The position numbers and the translations under genes are program-made. Below are positions 31,628-33,519 of a DNA stretch of 33,519 bases, piece by piece. How positions within the stretch are numbered: the first letter of the stretch is position 1; each line of letters opens with the position of its first letter. The stretch is taken from positions 1-33,519 of the IMG/VR virus record IMGVR_UViG_3300042540_000947. One strand, written 5' to 3'. The stretch comes from a virus. Under the pieces are notes generated by a model. That model made no database searches and was not told where the DNA came from. It saw only the letters and a program-made list of their open reading frames with translations.

Positions 31628-33519
31628 TCAAGTCATGCGTTTTACCACTGGATGCTCCAGCGGCCCTTCCAAGTTCCGCGCCGCGCCGCGGAATCGAATC
31701 CAGACCCGACCGTTGCCGCCGTTGCCGCCGAACCCGCCGATGCCCAGCAGCGGACCGCTAGAGCCGGAGCCGCCCGCGCCGGGCGAGCCGCCCTGAGCGC
31801 CGCTAATCTGCGCTGTCGACCCACCGATGTAGGTGACCCCGTTGAAAATGTAGCTGGGGGGATTGCCGCCCCACTGGCTACCACTCTGCGCGCCGTTGCC
31901 GCCAGCTGCGGACACCAGCACCCCGTTCACCGCGGCAGAAGACTGGGTGCCCGGCTGGGCAATGGCGACGATCAAGGTTTCCGGTGGATTGTCACCACCG
32001 CGGCCGCCGAATCCAACCTGGACGACGAACGTCTTGCTTGCGCCCAGGTCGGCGCGGAAGAACCGGCGCGCCGCCCACTTGCCCGCCGCGCCGCCTTGTG
32101 CCGCGATGAACGGGCCGATGCCCTGACCACCGCCGCCGCCGCCGCCGAGTGCCACGACATCGAACTCACTCGCCCAGTCGGGGACGGTGACGACGTGGCC
32201 GCCGGGGGCGGTTAGCGATACGGTTTCGGTCATGTCGGTGATGCCGGGCCGCGGGTTGCCGATGACCTCCACTGAACTCAGCTGCTCGGATACAGAGATG
32301 CTGGCACCACCGGTAATGGTCAGGCGCGCCGACAGGTTGGCTGCTGGCGCTTCGGTCGCCTCGACCCTGGAAGCCGCATAGAACCCAGAGGCCCCGGCGA
32401 ACTTGTTGAACTCCTGGGTGTAGCCCACCGGGGGCGTCCAGGCGTAGGACGGCTGTGGCGGGGGGATGCCGCCGCCAAGCTGGACGCCGCCGCCGGAAAG
32501 CGCGCGGATGACCATAGACCGGCCATCAAGGTGCTGCATCACCAGGGCTGGCGTGACATTGTTGAACGTCTGCCCGGTGGTACGGGTTTCGGCCGCAGCA
32601 ACCACCTTGATGTCACCGACCGGCACGTCTGCGACGTTGGTGACGATAGCCACGTCAAGCACGGCTGCGCCCGTCCAGGTCCCCAGCGTGTGATCGGTGC
32701 GGGTGGCCTTAGCCCATGCGAAGCGCATTCCGCGGGAAGTGCCGGAGGCGGCAACCGAGTTGGCGACAGGTCCGGAGGTGAACGCCGGAACGGTGCCGAC
32801 GGCAGCAGGCATGGCGGGCGTACCGGCGACGTTGGTTCCAGCCGACCCGGCCCACACCAAGATGAGGTCGCCCACCTTGTGCGGAGGAAGGACGGCGGTG
32901 GTGCCGTAATTCTCAACCCAGCCAGTGATCTGCGGCGGCGGGGAGGCCATCACATCGAGAGTGGCCTCGGCGATACTGTAGGAGGTGGACTCGGAATCGA
33001 CTTCGGTGTCGGCATCGGAGATGCCGTAGCTGAATGACACCCGGTCGGCGTTCTGCAGCGGAACGATCGCCGCGTCGAAGCTCGACAAGGAGATCGTTTC
33101 GGAGCCGGCGTCCGACGACGGACTGAACAGTCCGACGCTGAACGAAGTCGCCTCCGCCGACAGCAGCGGCACGATCCCAGCCCAGACGCCCGACAGCGAC
33201 ACCGCCTCGACTTCGTTGTCTTCCATGTCGGTGCTGACATCGGAGTGCGACTCAGCGTCAGCGGCCAGGAACGCCTCAAGGTCAGCCCAGGCGCCCGACA
33301 GCGACACCGCCTCGGCTTCGTTGTCTTCCATGTCGGTGCTGACGTCGGAGTGCGACTCGGCGTCGGCGGTCAGGAACGCTTCAAGGTCAGCCCAGACGCC
33401 CGACAGCGACACCGCCTCGGCTTCGTTGTCTTCTATGTCGGTGCTGACGTCGGAGTACGACTCGGCGTCGGCGGTCAGGAACGCTTCAAGGTCAGCCCAG
33501 ACGCCCGACAGCGACACCG
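31628..33519 (-). CDS. Glycine-rich minor tail protein, cut by the right edge
   Basis: At least 629 residues; the 5' end lies beyond the window. The visible N-terminal part is three near-perfect 35-residue repeats (S-L-S-G-V-W-A-D-L-E-A-F-L ... D-N-E-A-E-A), then two diverged repeats with S-L-S-x-F-D-A-A-I. A middle beta-rich domain follows. The C-terminal 190 residues form a Gly-rich domain beginning M-T-E-T-V-S-L-T-A-P-G-G and rich in G-G-G-G-G-G-G-Q-G, G-G-N-G-G-N-G. Such Gly-rich tips (polyglycine-II-like) are host-binding tail parts in mycobacteriophages. It ends K-R-M-T just before the palindrome at 31607. Confidence 0.87.
   Translation of the reverse strand, partial: VSLSGVWADLEAFLTADAESYSDVSTDIEDNEAEAVSLSGVWADLEAFLTADAESHSDVSTDMEDNEAEAVSLSGAWADLEAFLAADAESHSDVSTDMEDNEVEAVSLSGVWAGIVPLLSAEATSFSVGLFSPSSDAGSETISLSSFDAAIVPLQNADRVSFSYGISDADTEVDSESTSYSIAEATLDVMASPPPQITGWVENYGTTAVLPPHKVGDLILVWAGSAGTNVAGTPAMPAAVGTVPAFTSGPVANSVAASGTSRGMRFAWAKATRTDHTLGTWTGAAVLDVAIVTNVADVPVGDIKVVAAAETRTTGQTFNNVTPALVMQHLDGRSMVIRALSGGGVQLGGGIPPPQPSYAWTPPVGYTQEFNKFAGASGFYAASRVEATEAPAANLSARLTITGGASISVSEQLSSVEVIGNPRPGITDMTETVSLTAPGGHVVTVPDWASEFDVVALGGGGGGGQGIGPFIAAQGGAAGKWAARRFFRADLGASKTFVVQVGFGGRGGDNPPETLIVAIAQPGTQSSAAVNGVLVSAAGGNGAQSGSQWGGNPPSYIFNGVTYIGGSTAQISGAQGGSPGAGGSGSSGPLLGIGGFGGNGGNGRVWIRFRGAARNLEGPLEHPVVKRMT
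33203..33519. repeat. 105-bp in-frame tandem repeats in tail gene
   Basis: Copies at about 33203-33307, 33308-33412 and 33413-33517, each 35 codons and nearly identical at the DNA level; more may lie beyond the edge. Older diverged copies follow at about 32990-33200. Length variation by recombination is likely. Confidence 0.9.

Noticed and set aside
31603-31631. Leftward promoter with TTGACA at 31626-31631
   Set aside because: TTGACA is present and the palindrome would fill the 17-bp spacer, but the -10 position reads ACCCGC, unlike any -10 element.

Overview
This window looks like part of a siphovirus (tailed phage) genome that infects an actinobacterium, most likely Mycobacterium or a close relative. 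The evidence is GC-rich DNA with frequent GTG starts, a WhiB-family regulator, host-like secreted proteins of mycobacterial type (DUF732-like and a CDGP-like protein), a modular mycobacteriophage-style endolysin, glycine-rich and collagen-like minor tail proteins, and two exact copies of the mycobacterial LexA box (TCGAAC-N4-GTTCGA). A phage Ku protein and a phage DNA sliding clamp recall, from memory, the Corndog (cluster O) and Omega (cluster J) groups; I could not run a search to place it.

Layout. (1) 1-1136: one leftward gene with a strong terminator, coding an alanine/glutamate-rich coiled-coil protein. (2) 1137-1835: a 700-bp divergent control region with a leftward promoter, a 77-bp tandem duplication, two LexA boxes, a cluster of 13-bp iterons and a rightward promoter. 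(3) 1836-10816: about 34 small rightward genes, mostly 20-130 codons and of unknown function. Many are chained by ATGA/GTGA stop-start overlaps, and several encode zinc-ribbon or single-TM peptides. A WhiB regulator and two secreted proteins are included. (4) 10887-23345: longer rightward genes for DNA transactions: a Ycf46-like AAA+ ATPase with a 272-aa partner, a ParB-like protein, Ku, a DnaN-like clamp, a possible ADP-ribosyltransferase-fold protein, a leaderless HTH regulator and an endonuclease VII. (5) 23432-33519: leftward late genes. Read in their own direction they run from a minor tail protein cut by the right edge, through other tail proteins, to endolysin, holin and a small membrane protein.

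Regulation is the most striking aspect. About 40 copies of a 19-bp palindrome, GTGTTGC-N5-GCAACAC, are scattered through the window. They usually lie 18-40 bp upstream of a start codon and are often followed by a CCCCACGAAAG-type purine-rich leader with the ribosome binding site. Some copies lie inside the 3' end of the upstream gene, which then encodes V-A-x-R-N-T. Others form the core of extended hairpins or terminators at gene ends. None lies inside the tail genes. A family of near-identical promoters (TTGACA, 17-bp spacer, TATAAT-like) drives the main rightward blocks, and a related copy drives the leftward gene at the left end.

How the genes may work together (inference): the clamp, ATPase, ParB-like protein, Ku and endonuclease VII suggest a replication, genome-end and segregation programme in early or middle infection. 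The LexA boxes tie the left control region to host DNA damage. The leftward tail and lysis genes form the late programme.
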